Of a stretch of DNA of 64,000 bases, positions 1-12,039 are shown piece after piece. Below the pieces are notes generated by a model. It did not search any database and was not told where the DNA came from. It worked only from the letters and a program-made list of their open reading frames with translations. A program made the translations under genes and the position numbers. The stretch is from Dactylorhiza incarnata (Eukaryota > Streptophyta > Magnoliopsida > Asparagales > Orchidaceae), in assembly GCA_033032865.1 (NCBI GenBank), contig JAWHQI010000166.1, positions 620,001 to 684,000 of the forward strand, read 5' to 3'. Numbering within the stretch: the first letter of the stretch is position 1; each line of letters opens with the position of its first letter.

Positions 1-432
1 AGTAACAATCCACAAAGTAGTCTCAGGTTGGGTCTGTCCAGTACAACTTGTTCACTAACAAGTACCCACGTGATGACTTGATATCACAATATCATGACCT
101 GTGAGAACCGGTCATCAGTCAACACACATGCTAGTCTTAATGTATCATCATCACCCTTAGCTTCTACGATGATACCTCGACCAGGGACCTTTTAAGAATG
201 AAGCTTCGAAATCATAGGCTCTCACATTCAAGTCACGTACTTGATGTCCTATGGAAGCGAACATTCTAAGGGTATTTATCACGAATTTTATTCTATCATA
301 TAGAAACAGTATATCGTAATAAAAGAACTTGCCATTAATTGTAAAAGGAAATAATTGGTACACAATTCATCATATGAATAATAAACAGCGAACAGAATAT
401 ATATATTTTACATGCAACCCACAAGACTCCCA
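1..432 (-). other. 3' non-coding region of copia A
   Basis: This stretch lies between the end of the RNase H coding region and the 3' LTR, which is not in the window. No LTR end of the form CCAACA and no clear polypurine tract is visible. Short ORFs here show no family resemblance. Confidence 0.5.
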
Positions 433-3400
433 CTAGAGTTGATCACTCAGGTATCGTATACCCATTGATCTAGTATGACCATCATGCTTTCTCTGCGCGA
501 GAGGCTTTGTCAGTGGATCTGCAATATTCTCCTCAGTCGGCACTCTGCAAATGTTCACATCTCCTCGTTCGACAATCTCACGAATAAGATGGAACCGCCG
601 AAGTATATGCTTGGAGCGCTGATGGGATCTAGGTTCCTTAGATTGTGCAATTGCACCATTGTTATCACAGTAGAGAACTACGGGACCAACAATGCTAGGA
701 ACTACATCTAGCTCGCCGATGAATTTCCTAATCCATACAGCCTCCTTCGCTGCGTTTGCCGCAGCGATATACTCGGCCTCAGTTGTAGAATCAGCAACTG
801 TCTCTTGCTTGGAACTCTTCCAGCTCACAGCTCCTCCATTCAGGAAAAACACAAACCCTGACTGAGACTTCGAATCATCTCTATCAGTTTGGAAGCTGGC
901 ATCCGTGTAACCACTTACAACGAGCTCTTCCTCTCCACCATATACCAAGAATACATCCTTAGTCCTTCTCAAGTACTTCAGGATATTCTTTACGGCTATC
1001 CAGTGACATTCACCAGGATCAGACTGATACCTGCTAGTCACGCTCAAAGCAAAAGAGACATCGGGTCGAGTACATAACATTGCATACATGATTGACCCAA
1101 TTGCCGAAGCATATGGAATCAACTTCATGCGGTCCTTATCTTCGCAAGATTTTGGACACTGGTCCTTAGAGAGATTTACACCATGAGACATGGGCAAAAA
1201 TCCTTTCTTGGACTCAAGCATGTTGAGCCGCTTCAACACCTTCTCAATGTACGCACTCTGGGTCAAACCCAGCAACTTCTTCGATCTATCTCTATAGATC
1301 TTAATACCGAGTATGTAAGTCGCTTCACCCAAGTCCTTCATAGAAAAGCAGTTCCCTAGGTTGTTCTTAACAACTTTCAGGGTAGGTATGTCATTCCCGA
1401 TCAACAGTATGTCATCTACATACAATATCAGGAAGACAATAATGCTCCCACTGATTCGCTTGTAAACACACGGTTCATCTTCATTCTTGACAAAACCAAA
1501 CTCTTTGATCTTCTCATCAAAACGAAGATTCCAACTTCTAGAGGCCTGTTTCAATCCATAGAAGGACCTATTCAGCTTGCATATTTTAGTGGCTTCATTT
1601 GGGGATACAAAACCCTCGGGTTGTGTCATGTACACTTCCTCAAGGAGGTTTCCATTTAGGAAAGCCGTTTTGACATCCATCTGCCAGATCTCGTAGTCAT
1701 AATACGTAGCAATAGCAAGCAATATCCTAATGGACTTTACCATGGCAACAGGGGAAAAGGTCTCATCATAGTCAACACCATGAATTTGCTTGAAACCCTT
1801 AGCCACCAGTCGCCCTTTGAATGTCTGTACATTCCCATCCATGTCGGTCTTCTTCTTGAAGACCCACTTGCACCCTATGGGTCATACCCCTTCAGGTTGT
1901 TCCACCAAGTTCCAAACTTGGTTTGTATACATGGAGTCCATTTCGGATTTCATAGCCTCAAGCCATTTGTCGGAGTCCGGTCCATTCATAGCCTCTTGGT
2001 AGGTCGCTGGTTCATCATCATGATCCATAAGCAACACATTACCTATTTGAGACACGAGAAATCCATATCTCTCAGGCTCAAATCTTGGTCTACCAGATCT
2101 ACGTAGGACTTGTGTCTCTTGAGCAGGTTCTCCAGCTACAACATCTTGTAGTCCTGGCTCAGAATCCAACTCTGGTTCATTCACTACTTGTGGTTCTTGA
2201 ACTTCTTCAAGTTCTACCTTTTGCGTCTTTCTTGACAAGAACTCTTTCTCCAAGAAGACACCCGTCCTTGCGACAAACACTTTGCCCTCAGACGGTAGGT
2301 AAAAGTAATATCCTTTCGTTTCCTTAGGATATCCCACCAGATAACACTTGTCTGATTTGGGTTCCAGCTTGTCAGGCATTTGACGTCGTACGTATGCCTC
2401 ACAGCCCCAAATTTTAATGAATGACATACTAGGACGCTTCCCAGTCCATATCTCATATGGTGTCTTTAGAACCGTTTTCGTCGAAGCGCGATTCAGTGTC
2501 ATTGCAGCAGTCTCTAAAGCAAAACCCCAAAAGGAAACAGGCAAGTCTGCATGACTCATCATCGACCGTACCATGTCTAACAGAGTACGATTTCTCCTCT
2601 CAGACACACCATTATGCTGCGGTGTCCTAGGTGGAGTGAGCTGTGATACAATACCACACTCTTTCAGATGATCACGGAACTCATGACTCAGGTATTCGCC
2701 ACCTCGATCAGATCGGAGTGCTTTAACCTTTTTACCCAATTGGTTCTCCACTTCATTTTTAAACTCTTTGAACTTTTCAAAAGTTTCGGATTTGCACTTC
2801 ATAAGATACACATATCCGTATCTACTGAAATCATCAGTAAATGTAAAGAAGTAGAAATACCCACCTCTAGCCATAGAACTCATGGGTCCGCATACATCAC
2901 TATGTACAACACCCAAAAGATCCTCAGCCCTCTCAGTATAACCAGTGAAATGGGCTTTAGTCATCTTGCCTAATAAACAAGACTCGCATCGCTCAAATGA
3001 TTCATAATCAAATGAGTCCAATAGTCCATCTTTATGGAGCTTGGATATGTGCTTCTCGTTTATATGGCCCAAACGACAATGCCAGAGATATGTAGGATTT
3101 GAGTCATTTGTTCTTAGTCTTTTATTATTATCTACATTATAGATCGGATGGTCTAGGTTCAAAACATAAAGACCATTAAACAATTGAGCTACAGCATAAC
3201 AAACATCATTCTTAAATATAGAACAACAATTGTTCTTAATTAAAAAAGAAAATCTAATCATGTCTAAGCATGAAATGGATATAATGTTTCTAGTTATAGC
3301 CGGAACATAATAACAATTATTAAGTTCTATTACAAGCCCACTGGGCAAAGAAAGACGGTAAACCCCTACGGCTACAGCAGCAACTCTTGCTCCATTGCCG

Positions 3401-4389
3401 ACGCGCAGGTCCACCTCTCCTTTACTCAGCAATCTCCTCCTTCCTAGTTCCTGCACATTTGTACAAATGTGAGAACCACATCCGGTATCCAATACCCATG
3501 ATGAAGGAGCAGAAAGGTTTATCTCTATAACGTAAATATTCGAAGCGGAAGTCATACCTCCCTTCATTTTCTGCAGACCGTCAATGTACGAAGGACAATT
3601 CCTCCTCGAATGACTAGCCTTGCCACAGTGGTGGCATTTCCCTTCCTTCACGGTGCTCTTCTTTTTCAGCGCAGAAGATTTGTGCTCAAGATGTGACTTA
3701 GGTCCCACCTTCGTCTTCTTGAAGCCCTTGGCCTTACCCTTGCCTTTATGTACCATCAATATGGGACTACCAGGCTTAGCCTTCTTCATGTTTATCTCGG
3801 CAGTTCGCAACATGCCTAGGAGCTCGGGCAGTGTCTTGTCTATTTTATTCATGTTGTAGTTCAAGACAAACTGCTCATAACTATCCGGCAACGATTGCAG
3901 GATAAGATCTGTGGCCAACTCTTGACCCAGAGGAAAACCCAGTCTCTCCAGGTTCTCTATATACCCAATCATCTTGAGTACGTGAGTACCAACCGAGTCT
4001 CGAGCTCCCATTTTGCACTGAAATAAGGCCTTCGTGACATCGAACCTCTCTTGACGAGCTTGCCCTTGAAACATTTTCTTTAGGTGCTCGTCAATCTCCT
4101 TGCACCCCATGTTCTCGTGTTGCTTCTGAAGCTCAGAGTTCATGGTGGCAAGAATAAGGCACTCGACGTCTAAGGCGTTATCGGTATACTTCTTATAAGC
4201 ATCCTTATCAACACGGGACGAGTTCCCGGTCGGCACCTCGGGGGCTTCTTCTTCCAAGACGTAGAGCTTTCGCTCTTGCCTGAGAATAATTCTCAGGTTC
4301 CTATACCAGTCCATGTAATTCGTCCCACTAAGCTTGTCCTTCTCAAGGATAGCTCTTAGGGACAAGGTGGAATGTGAACCACTTGCCAT
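433..4389 (-). pseudogene. gag-pol polyprotein of copia A, one in-frame stop
   Basis: Two open stretches (4389-1882 and 1842-433) are in the same frame and are separated by a TGA near 1881, just before the conserved PIGCKWV at the start of RT. Together they span about 1,319 codons. In order: N-terminal gag with GTNYMDWYRNLR; zinc knuckle CHHCGKASHSRRNC (residue about 250); protease with DTG (about 300); integrase with a GLGH-type HHCC start (WHCRLGH) and the DDE core (HSDVCGP, SDRGGEY, NGVSERRNR); RT with YVDDILL (about 990); RNase H with TEAEYIAA and CDNNGAI. The TGA could be CGA (Arg) changed by CpG deamination (inference). The start ATG at 4389 fits the gag N-terminus. Apart from the stop the reading frame looks functional. 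Confidence 0.93.
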
Positions 4390-5444
4390 GGAATTCTACA
4401 AGAATTCATGCAGAATTTAATCAGTACCTTAATTTCAAAATACAATTTATTTTAATTTGGACTTCAATTAAATACTCCCACTATTTTATTCAAATTGATA
4501 GCCCTCACTATCAATTCGGAGAGTCCATGCGAGCTACTCTCTTAGTGGACAAGATCCGTATTTCACCAACACCACGAGTCCGCTTTGGCGTTCCTCTCAT
4601 AATGCGGTTATTTAGGTAGGCAACGCTTGCCAATTGCATCCTCATGCAACTCTTGTATGGCTGGTGAATTACTCCTTATTCGCATCCATCATATGGTGCA
4701 TGCCAACCCTATGCCTCTAGGCACTCAACCTTTGAGGTCACCTAGTTAAGTTAGACCCGATGTCGACAGTGGGATATCACAATTATCCGCTCGCACCCTT
4801 ACCAAGATAGATTAATGCACCTTGCTTTGGCAAGCCCACACTTCATCGATCGAGGCAGGAAGAGTGTCATCCATCGGAAGGCATCCGAACACTTAATATT
4901 TGATGAAGGGATTTTAATTTTAAATAATAGGTTAACACTTAACCATGATCAACATTTGATCAAAGTGCACATCCATAGAAAAACAAGCATTCTAAAATCC
5001 ACATGTATCCCTTATGTGCACAACATAAGACTATCAACCTTTGATAGACGAAAGGGCTAAATCTGGACATTTAGAACTCTTCCAAATCTTCAGATTTACA
5101 TGCATTGGACAAAGGCAAAGGCAACTCGACTTAAAGCAGTAGACAAGCTCGTCTCTCATTGTTGGATCCAAAATCCAAAACAATACAAGGGTCATTAACC
5201 ACTTGAGGGACGGTTACTGCTAAGGAGACAACAATTTCTAACAATTAGAAATAACCACGAAATCCCAGACGTTCCTGACGGGGTTCCATTTTTTTTCAAA
5301 ATCACCACCGATTTCCCATGGGAAAAATCATCAACTTTTGATGTTCCAGGAAGAAATCTTGACATTTAGAACGCTTCTAAATACCTATATTTGCACGTAC
5401 TGGAATAACCAAACTTCTGAAACAACATTCATGATCGGAACCTG
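4390..5444 (-). other. 5' leader of copia A
   Basis: About 1 kb of non-coding DNA between the primer site and the gag ATG, expected to be the transcribed leader. Short plus-strand ORFs here look like shadows. No additional gene is seen. Confidence 0.6.
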
Positions 5445-5456
5445 GCTCTGATACCA
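5445..5456 (-). promoter_or_regulatory. Primer-binding site, tRNA-iMet type (copia A)
   Basis: On the minus strand TGGTATCAGAGC follows the LTR end (CCAACA) after one base. This is the standard plant copia primer site complementary to initiator tRNA-Met. Confidence 0.93.
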
Positions 5457-5902
5457 CTGTTGGGTTTTTCTAGAACCATACATCAAATGTAGGCGCAGCG
5501 TAAATGAAGAGAAACAACCCAAAAGATTTGGATCGACCATGAATATTGAATCAAGAAGTTAATCAACATGCTAGGTATGAAATTACCTTTGCGGGATTGG
5601 ATCAAATCCAACCAAGATGCTCCAAGAAGAAGATTGCCTTCGTCGGCTTTGCAAGAGTTCTCACGTAGAATAATGTCTACGTCTCTACAGCAGTCCACAC
5701 GAGCCGGTAGAAGAAGACTACACCTTGCGCTTCCACGGATTGCTAGATCCGCTTCAGGAAGAACAACACCGGCGACAATCGTCGGAGAGGAAGTCGGCGG
5801 AGACGATTCAGACGGAACTCCTTCCGTCTAGGGTTCGAGCGGAGCGGAACTCCTTCCGTCGGCTTCTATTTTGTCAGTTAATGAGAACCCTAAATGAAGT
5901 CC

Positions 5903-5910
5903 TATTTATA
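5903..5910 (-). promoter_or_regulatory. TATA box of copia A LTR
   Basis: TATAAATA on the minus strand, positioned after the motif array in transcription direction and roughly mid-LTR, as expected for the U3/R promoter. Confidence 0.7.
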
Positions 5911-5979
5911 CCCAAAGGATAAACAGCTTCTAGAAGAATCGCTATCTGCAGACCACACAGCAAAATAGGGGCTTCTGTT

Positions 5980-6280
5980 ACAATTCGTCGGGATTCCACA
6001 GAACAGCATTCGTCGAGTTTTCACGGGACAATCCGACGAATTCCGACGAATCACATCAGACGGCAACATTTGCCGAGTTAATGCTCTCTGTGACAATTCG
6101 TCGAGATTCCACGGAACAATCCGACGAATCCCGACGAATCCGACGAATCATGTCAGACGGCAACATTTGCCGAGTTAAGGATCTCTGTAACAATTCGTCG
6201 AGATTCCACGGAACAATCCGACGAATCCCGAATCCGACGAATTCTATCCATGTAAACCCGACGAATTCAGACAGCAACAT
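5980..6280 (-). repeat. U3 array of ATTCGTCG / CGACGAAT motifs (copia A)
   Basis: By eye there are about 12 copies of the 8-mer ATTCGTCG or its reverse complement in 300 bp. Several are arranged as inverted pairs 16-20 nt apart (for example around 6096-6128), giving 8-bp stems. A longer unit of about 105 bp containing the pairs is itself repeated. The array lies just upstream of the minus-strand TATA box. Confidence 0.85.
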
Positions 6281-6444
6281 TTGCTGGACTTCCCCCATTC
6301 TATATGGTGATTGGTAACCTTTACCAACATAGTCAATCTTCCAACTTCTCCACATGCTCTTATGTGCGACCCTACAGGCTCATATCGCGTTGGCAGTGAC
6401 ATTACATGTTTGACCACTTCTAGATCACAATGGTAACTCCAACA

Positions 6445-8083
6445 CCTCCAAGTGCCTTGAAATTCACAAAGGATCATCCACGGGAATTAATAATTGGAGA
6501 ACCATCCATCGGGGTAAGAACTCTCTCTTCTCTTTATGAATCTTATTCAAATATTTGTTTTGTTTCCGAAATTGAACCAAAAAATGTTTCAACCGCTTTA
6601 AATGATGAATTTTGGTTTTTGGCTATGAATGAAGAGTTAGAACAATTTGAGCGACATAATGTTTGGAAATTAGTAGAAAGACCATCTAATCTCCCGGTTG
6701 TAGGTGTAAAATGGATTTATAAAAATAAATTAGATGGTGAGTCTAGAATCATTAGAAATAAGGCACGCTTAGTAGCATAAGGATATTCACAAATCGAGGG
6801 GATATATTTTGATGAGTCTTTTGTACCCATTGCTAGATTAGAGTCTATACGAGTTTTTCTAGTATTTGCAAGCTTTAAAAGAATAAAACTATTTCAAATG
6901 GATGTGAAAAGTGCTTTTCTTAACGGGTTTGTAAAAGAAGAAGTTTATGTTGAACAATCCCCCCAGTTTTATTAGTGAAAAATTTCCAAATCATGTTTAT
7001 AAACTAGAAAAAGCGCTTTATGGTTTAAAACAAGCGCCTCGTGCATGGTATGAAAGACTTACATCATTTTTATTAAAGCACGGTTATATTATGGGAAGTG
7101 CGGATAATACTCTCTTCATTAAGCACAACAATGATGATATGATTATTTTACAAATATATGTTGATGATATTATTTTTGGATCTACTAATGAAGAGTTGTG
7201 TAATGAAGTTATTTTAGTGATGAAAAATAAATTTGAAATGAGTCTAGTAGGAGAACTTTCTTATTTCTTTGGTTTTCAAATATCACAAAGAAATGATGGT
7301 ATTTTTATATGTCAAACTAAATATGTATTTGATATGCTTACACGCTTTGGATTTGAAAACCTTAAACAAGCTTCTACTCCTATGAGTGCATCACTAAAAT
7401 TAGGAAAAGATGAATCGGGAATTTCTATAGATCAAAATTTATATAGAGGTATGATAGGATCACTACTTTATCTAAGTACAACTAGACCCGATATTAAGTT
7501 TGTCGTTTGCTTATGTGCTCGATTTCAAGCCAATCCAAAAGAATCTAATTTAAAAGCGATAAAACGTATTTTTAGATATCTAATTGGGTCATCTAGATTA
7601 GGATTATGGTACCCGCACAATAATTCATTTACACTTCACGGCTACTCCGATTCGGACTACGCCGGATGCTAACTTGATAGAAAAAACACTAGTGGTACTT
7701 GTCATTTTGTAGGACCTTCATTAGTTGCATGGTCTAGTATGATATAAAATTCGGTTGCACTCTCCACCACGGAGGCTGAATACATTGCATTAGGGAGTTG
7801 TTGTGCACAAGCACTATGGATGAGCCAAACTCTAGAGGACTTTGGTTTTCATCTAAAATATATTGAATTAAAATGTGACAACAAAAGTGACATTGATCTT
7901 TCAAATAATCTGGTACATCATTCTAGATCCAAACATATAGATGTACGTCATCATTTCATAAGGGATCACATTAAAAAGGAAAATGTTAGGATAAGTTTCA
8001 TTAGCACGGACTCTCAACTTGCTGATATATTCAATAAACCTCTTCCCGATGCAAGGTTTCAAATGTTAAGGTTAGAATTATGA
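6445..8083 (+). pseudogene. RT-RNase H fragment of copia B
   Basis: Matches the C-terminal third of the element C polyprotein. Visible pieces are the linker [21 protein letters not shown], the RT start VGVKWIYKNK, ALYGLKQAPRAWYERL, the catalytic YVDDIIFG, and RNase H with TEAEYIALGS and HHSRSKHIDVRHHFI. It is broken by a TAA at 6778-6780 (Gln codon in relatives), a frameshift near the six-C run at 6959-6964, a TAA at 7670-7672, another at about 7745, and a stop near 8083. It cannot make protein. Confidence 0.92.
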
Positions 8084-9027
8084 GTCTTAGACATCTTAGG
8101 ATGAGTTATTTGAAAAACGCTAAAGTTTTATGCAATTTGAGCAATCAAGACATCTCCAAAAATTACAAAATTTCTGCATAAGACTATTCTAAGGACTCTT
8201 AATCAAGATCAAAAAGTGAAAATTTAAAATTCTCAAATAATCAAGTACTGTTTGCCGCGCTAGCACTAGCGCCGACGCTAGCATAGGTGTCTGATTTTTC
8301 TGTTTTTCAAAATTTCAAAAAAACTTTAAAAACGTGTTACTTTATATGTACTACTTAGTTTTTGTATTTCCGACTTTTGTCATTTTTATTTTATCTATAT
8401 TATGAAAAATCAACAACAAAACATCAAAAATCAAAAATACAAAATTATGTTTTTGTGGTTTTCTGTTTTTCTTTCATTAAAATTTTTCAAAACAACAAAA
8501 AACTGTATGATCTTTATTGTTAATATCAAGCATGTATGAATTCTATTATTTAGAATTATTTACAATGTTAAAACTCATTCCTTCAAATTACTATGAACAT
8601 TGTTTTGTTTATCATGATTTGATATATCTATTTAAAGTGCATCAATTATATTTAAAAATATGTGTAGAACCAAGTTTAGCATGTCTCTAAGTATGAGTAA
8701 ATGTATTGTGATTGATAATGATACATTTACACTCATTTATGTTTGTTAATGTACATGTGTGTTTAAATCTAAAATGCTTGCTTGTGTATTGTAATTGTAC
8801 AATGAATTATAACTTGCATAAGTTTATTACCTAAACTATATTTGAATTGCACTTAAGAAATTAAGAAAAGTGGTTGAGTTTAAAAATTTTGTTTGGGTTT
8901 GCAAAACAAGTGTATTCGAAGAATATAAATATAACTCCCCCAAAAGTGAACAAAAAAATATTAGGCAAATATAACTCCCCCAAGCACTACTTGAACCTCC
9001 TGATAAGTCTTCATGAGCATTGTAAGG
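8084..9027 (+). other. 3' non-coding region of copia B, first half
   Basis: AT-rich DNA collinear with 35526-36530 of element C. It holds no gene. At 8251-8292 lies a short GC-rich island with GCGCTAGC and ACTAGCGC, the same motif as in this family's U3 array. It ends at the TSD TTGAG (9028-9032) of LARD-T. Confidence 0.75.
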
Positions 9028-9032
9028 TTGAG
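9028..9032. repeat. Target-site duplication TTGAG, left copy (LARD-T)
   Basis: Identical 5 bp at 16574-16578 on the other side of the element. Confidence 0.92.
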
Positions 9033-9189
9033 TGTACAACCCTCATATTTTACGAGCTGGTGTGACCCGACGTAGGCGAGATCGCAATAGTGAAGGTAGC
9101 CGTGGCGTGACGAGTCGACTTGTTGAAAGGGTCTGAAGCCACCTAAGGCAAAGGGGGGGTGTTGATGTTTCGATCTACTCCCCCGCATT

Positions 9190-9620
9190 CCGCCAGGGCC
9201 TAGGGGGCGAGTGGAACTTCGGTCCACTCGCCCGGCCTAGTGGGCCAGCTCTAGGGTGCGAGTGGACCGCACTCGCCCCAGCTTGGTGGGCGAGTGGACC
9301 TTCGGTCCACTCGCCCGGCTCTAGGGGGCTAGTGGACCGAAGGTCCACTCGCCACAGCCTGGTGGGAGAGTGGACCTTCGGCCCACTTGCCCAGCTCTAG
9401 GGGGCGAGTGGACCTCCGAAGTTTCACTCGCCCTAGCGTAGTGGGCGAGTGGACCTCCGAAGGTCCACTCGTCCCAGCCTAGTGGGCGAGTGGACCTTCG
9501 GTCCACTCGCCCAGACCTATGGGATGGGTGGACCGAAGGTCCACTCGCCCAGGCCTAGGGGAGAGGCACGCTGTCCCGGCGAGGGGGGGAGTGGACCTCT
9601 CGAGCTCCACTCGCCCCCTT
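9190..9620 (+). repeat. U3 hairpin array GCGAGTGGACC / GGTCCACTCGC (LARD-T 5' LTR)
   Basis: About nine to ten units in which GCGAGTGGACC is followed, after a 3-nt TTC or GAA loop (longer in some), by its reverse complement. Spacers of 12-15 nt such as CCCAGCCTAGTGG and CCGGCTCTAGGGG separate the units. Each unit can form an 11-bp stem. The array ends about 80 bp before the TATA box. Confidence 0.9.
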
Positions 9621-9699
9621 GTGTTTCGGTCGTTCGGGTTAGTTGTTGGGCTGCGGATAGTGGATTTTTGGCTATCTGCAACCCAATTTTTGGGAAGTC

Positions 9700-9707
9700 T
9701 ATAAATA
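9700..9707 (+). promoter_or_regulatory. TATA box, LARD-T 5' LTR
   Basis: TATAAATA followed by AGACCCCCATGG. The same site is at 16217-16224 in the 3' LTR. Confidence 0.75.
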
Positions 9708-9992
9708 GACCCCCATGGGCACCTTGGGAAGGGTTGTTGGTACCCCCCCCCCCTCGCATGTGAGCAAGCACTACCCCTCCCCTCCCCCTGTCATTGAAGG
9801 TGGACGGTGAAGTGATCCTTAGTGCCCTCCAAGGTGCCCAAGCTCAGCATTGGCTTGGGAGGGGAAGTTCCTTGAGAGCTTCCGGGTATGTGGTGGGACC
9901 TCCACGCTGCAGCTTAAGGGGTTCGTTTGTGGACTTAGAAGTTTTCCAAGGGTTTGGTTCTTCGGTTCTTAGTGACTGGTCAAGGGTTTCGC

Positions 9993-11325
9993 TGATGGCG
10001 ATGATGTCCTGCCATTTGCTCGTGTTGCTCGAGCCCGTTCAATTGATGGTGATGCGGTCCCGCCACTTGTTCGTGATGATGTTGCTGATGATGCGGAAGC
10101 TGTCCGCCACTTGGAGTTTGATGATTGTGATGGGCGCTGCCGCCAACTTGAGGATTCGGACGTTGCCGCGACAACCACCGTCGACGTCGCGCCGACATCT
10201 CCACTTCTTGGGATACATGCAAATATATGATTATAAATTATTTTCCAACTCTTGGGATAATATTTATAATTATATATTTTTATTTACGCATTTTATTTTC
10301 AGCATTGCTTTTAATTTGGGACTTTGAATTTCAGCTTTTTTTGTTTTATTTTGATGGACTGCATTTTAGCCATCTTAATTTTGGGTTGGATGAATGGTGG
10401 TGATGGAGTGGTGTAGCCTATAAGAGGCCTTCATGTAATAATTTTAAGTTTTTAATTTGGAATGAAGTGAAATTGTTAAGCCCTAAAACCTCTCCCTCTC
10501 GTTCTTTCTCTTCCCCTAGCAGCCGTCCCTCTCCCGCTCCCCCTCGTCCTCTCTAGTTTGGCCGAACCCCTCTCTCTCTTTTTCTCCCTTGCAAAATCCG
10601 GCCACCACCAAGGCCGACCCTCCTCCCTCTTCCTCTCCTATTCCTCACTAGTTCAGCCACCCTCTCACCTAGGTCGCCCCCTGTCCTCTTCTCTTTCCCC
10701 GTTCCAGAATCTGGCCTCCTCCATCCTCTAATGTAAAGAGTGTTCGTGGTAACCGTTGGTGGCGTAAAACGACGAAGGCGAATGTGTTTGGCTTCTTTGG
10801 TTCATCTCCAGTGGGATTTCAAGGAGAAGGCGTTCAGATTTCAACGAGGGATTGAGGCACTCACAACGAGTGTGGGTAATGATTTCTTTCCAGTCAAAGA
10901 GATTTCTTTTCTTAGCTTAGTTCTTGTGGTGGAAGATTTTGCATGATTTCTTGAATCGTTTGATTTCTTCTTAGAATCTTGCGTCTATCTTTATTTGTTT
11001 TCGATCCATGAGGTTTGGCGAACCTTTGTTTGTTCTCGTTGGGGGAAATCAACCTTTTCTGAATTGATTTGTTTCGGTGGGTTTCCCTTTAGCACAACGC
11101 ATCGCTCGGTCGGATCGTGTGGGTCCCTTTAGCTTGAGCGAATAGTGGCCTATATCCCCTATTCAATCTCCAGCGGGTTAGCTATCCGTCGCTAGCGTAA
11201 TAAAATTGATAAAATTGCAGGTAGTTTGCTGCGTTTCCCTTTTACGTGTAGAGTATTCGTGGTTCGTTGGGTGGACTAGCTATTTTAGTCGTCGTGAACG
11301 CGATCGTGGGTGGTAGCCTACATCA
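9993..11325 (+). repeat. Solo LTR nested in the LARD-T 5' LTR (1,333 bp)
   Basis: Starts TGATG and ends CATCA, a perfect 5-bp terminal inverted repeat, and is flanked by TTCGC (9988-9992) and CTCGC (11326-11330). The uninterrupted 3' LTR has a single CTCGC at this point (around 16501-16506), so the left copy carries one substitution. A TATA-like TATAAGAG at about 10423 suggests plus orientation. No internal coding region remains. The family is not recognised; its TGATG/CATCA ends resemble those of the Athila-like LTR at 41922 but the bodies differ. Confidence 0.85.
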
Positions 11326-11396
11326 CTCGCTCAGGTCAAGTAAGGGTTAGCTGCATTCCCCTTGCGAACGTCGAGACCAGTTCTCTGGTTTCAACA

Positions 11397-12030
11397 TTAT
11401 GGTGCGGTGAGCGTGGAAGCAGGTAGTTCAAAAAGCTCTGGGCAAGTCTCATGGCTGGAAGCGATGAGCTGGGGGACTCACCCATGTCGGCGAGTGCATG
11501 AAGAAAGGTGACTTCAAGGAGTTCAGGAAGTCAATCCAGGAAGTCTTGCGGTTTGCACTCCCCCCTCAGGGCGAGTGCTCAACATCGCCAACACCTGTGC
11601 TCGCCTCGCCATCTTTGATGGAGATAGAGCAAGCGTGTTGGCAAGGGAAGGGGCCATCCTCGGAGTAAGGCTTGAGCCTCTAAGCGCAAGTGCTCTTCAA
11701 CAGCTCTCCTGGGGCCAGCTGACCTGAGTAAGGGGCAGGGAGGATGCCTCCGTCTCACCAGGAAGGGGGGCGGAGTCCCTATTCCTGATTCAACAGAAGC
11801 ACGGGGAGACGCAAGGAAGCTACGCAAATCAGTTTCAGGAATAAGTCCTCTGCCGCCAGGTTGACAAGCGAAGCAGGAAGGACCAGGAAAAAGAAAAGGA
11901 ATAAGAAGATGAAGAAGATGAAGGAAATAATGAAGGAGATGGTCGAGGTGCATGTGACCAAGTAGGCCCAGAGGGGCGCGTTGTAATAAACAGGTAGCTC
12001 CTCGATGATGAATGAAGAGGTTTCAGGTAA
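11397..12030 (+). other. LARD-T leader and primer-site region
   Basis: After the LTR end the sequence GCGGTGAGCGTGGA begins, shared with the Tat-like element just after 28087. TGGTGCGGTGAGCG is the probable primer-binding site, but the tRNA is not identified. ATGGCTGG follows 55 bp after the LTR, against 56 bp in the Tat-like element. Confidence 0.6.
11498..11668 (+). pseudogene. Short gag N-terminal remnant in LARD-T (56 aa)
   Basis: A small frame starting MKKGDFKEFRKSIQEVL. Its pattern DFK, then I..L.FA, then G..STP resembles the Tat-like gag N-terminus around 28213-28290 (ADFKRQVIETINLAF, GKFSTPE). I infer a residual copy of the helper's gag start. It is far too short to be a working gag and contains no known domain. 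GGCGAGTG, part of the U3 motif, occurs in and next to it. Confidence 0.4.
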
Positions 12031-12039
12031 CTCCTTGAC

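Larger units (their letters stand above)
1..6444 (-). mobile_element. Ty1/copia LTR retrotransposon A (3' end outside window)
   Basis: The element reads on the minus strand. Its 5' LTR (5458-6444), a tRNA-iMet-type primer site and one long gag-pol frame are present; the 3' LTR lies left of base 1. The domain order gag, protease, integrase, RT, RNase H is that of Ty1/copia. At 6445 it abuts copia B pol sequence that is continuous in the related element C (around 33852), so A inserted into B; the right TSD copy would be CCTCC at 6445-6449, and the left copy is not visible. One in-frame stop and no frameshift in about 1,319 codons suggest a fairly recent insertion (inference). Confidence 0.93.
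5458..6444 (-). repeat. 5' LTR of copia A (987 bp)
   Basis: It starts TGTTGGG and ends CCAACA when read on the plus strand. The primer site abuts its left end, so this is the 5' LTR of a minus-strand element. A related solo LTR lies at 40521-41544. The minus-strand TATA box is at 5903-5910 and a CpG-rich motif array lies just upstream of it at 5980-6280. Confidence 0.92.
9033..11396 (+). repeat. 5' LTR of LARD-T, interrupted by a solo LTR
   Basis: Starts TGTACAACC and ends TTTCAACA. Bases 9033-9992 and 11331-11396 match the 3' LTR; 9993-11325 is an inserted solo LTR. TATAAATA is at 9700-9707, directly after the hairpin-motif array at 9190-9620. Confidence 0.92.

Noticed and set aside
1780..2106. 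Plus-strand frames over copia A pol (for example 1780-2106, 2668-2973)
   Set aside because: Antisense shadows of integrase and RT coding sequence.
9190..9620. CRISPR-like look of regularly spaced repeats in LARD-T and Athila LTRs
   Set aside because: Units are self-complementary motifs with short similar spacers inside LTR promoters of plant retrotransposons; there are no cas genes and no unique spacers.
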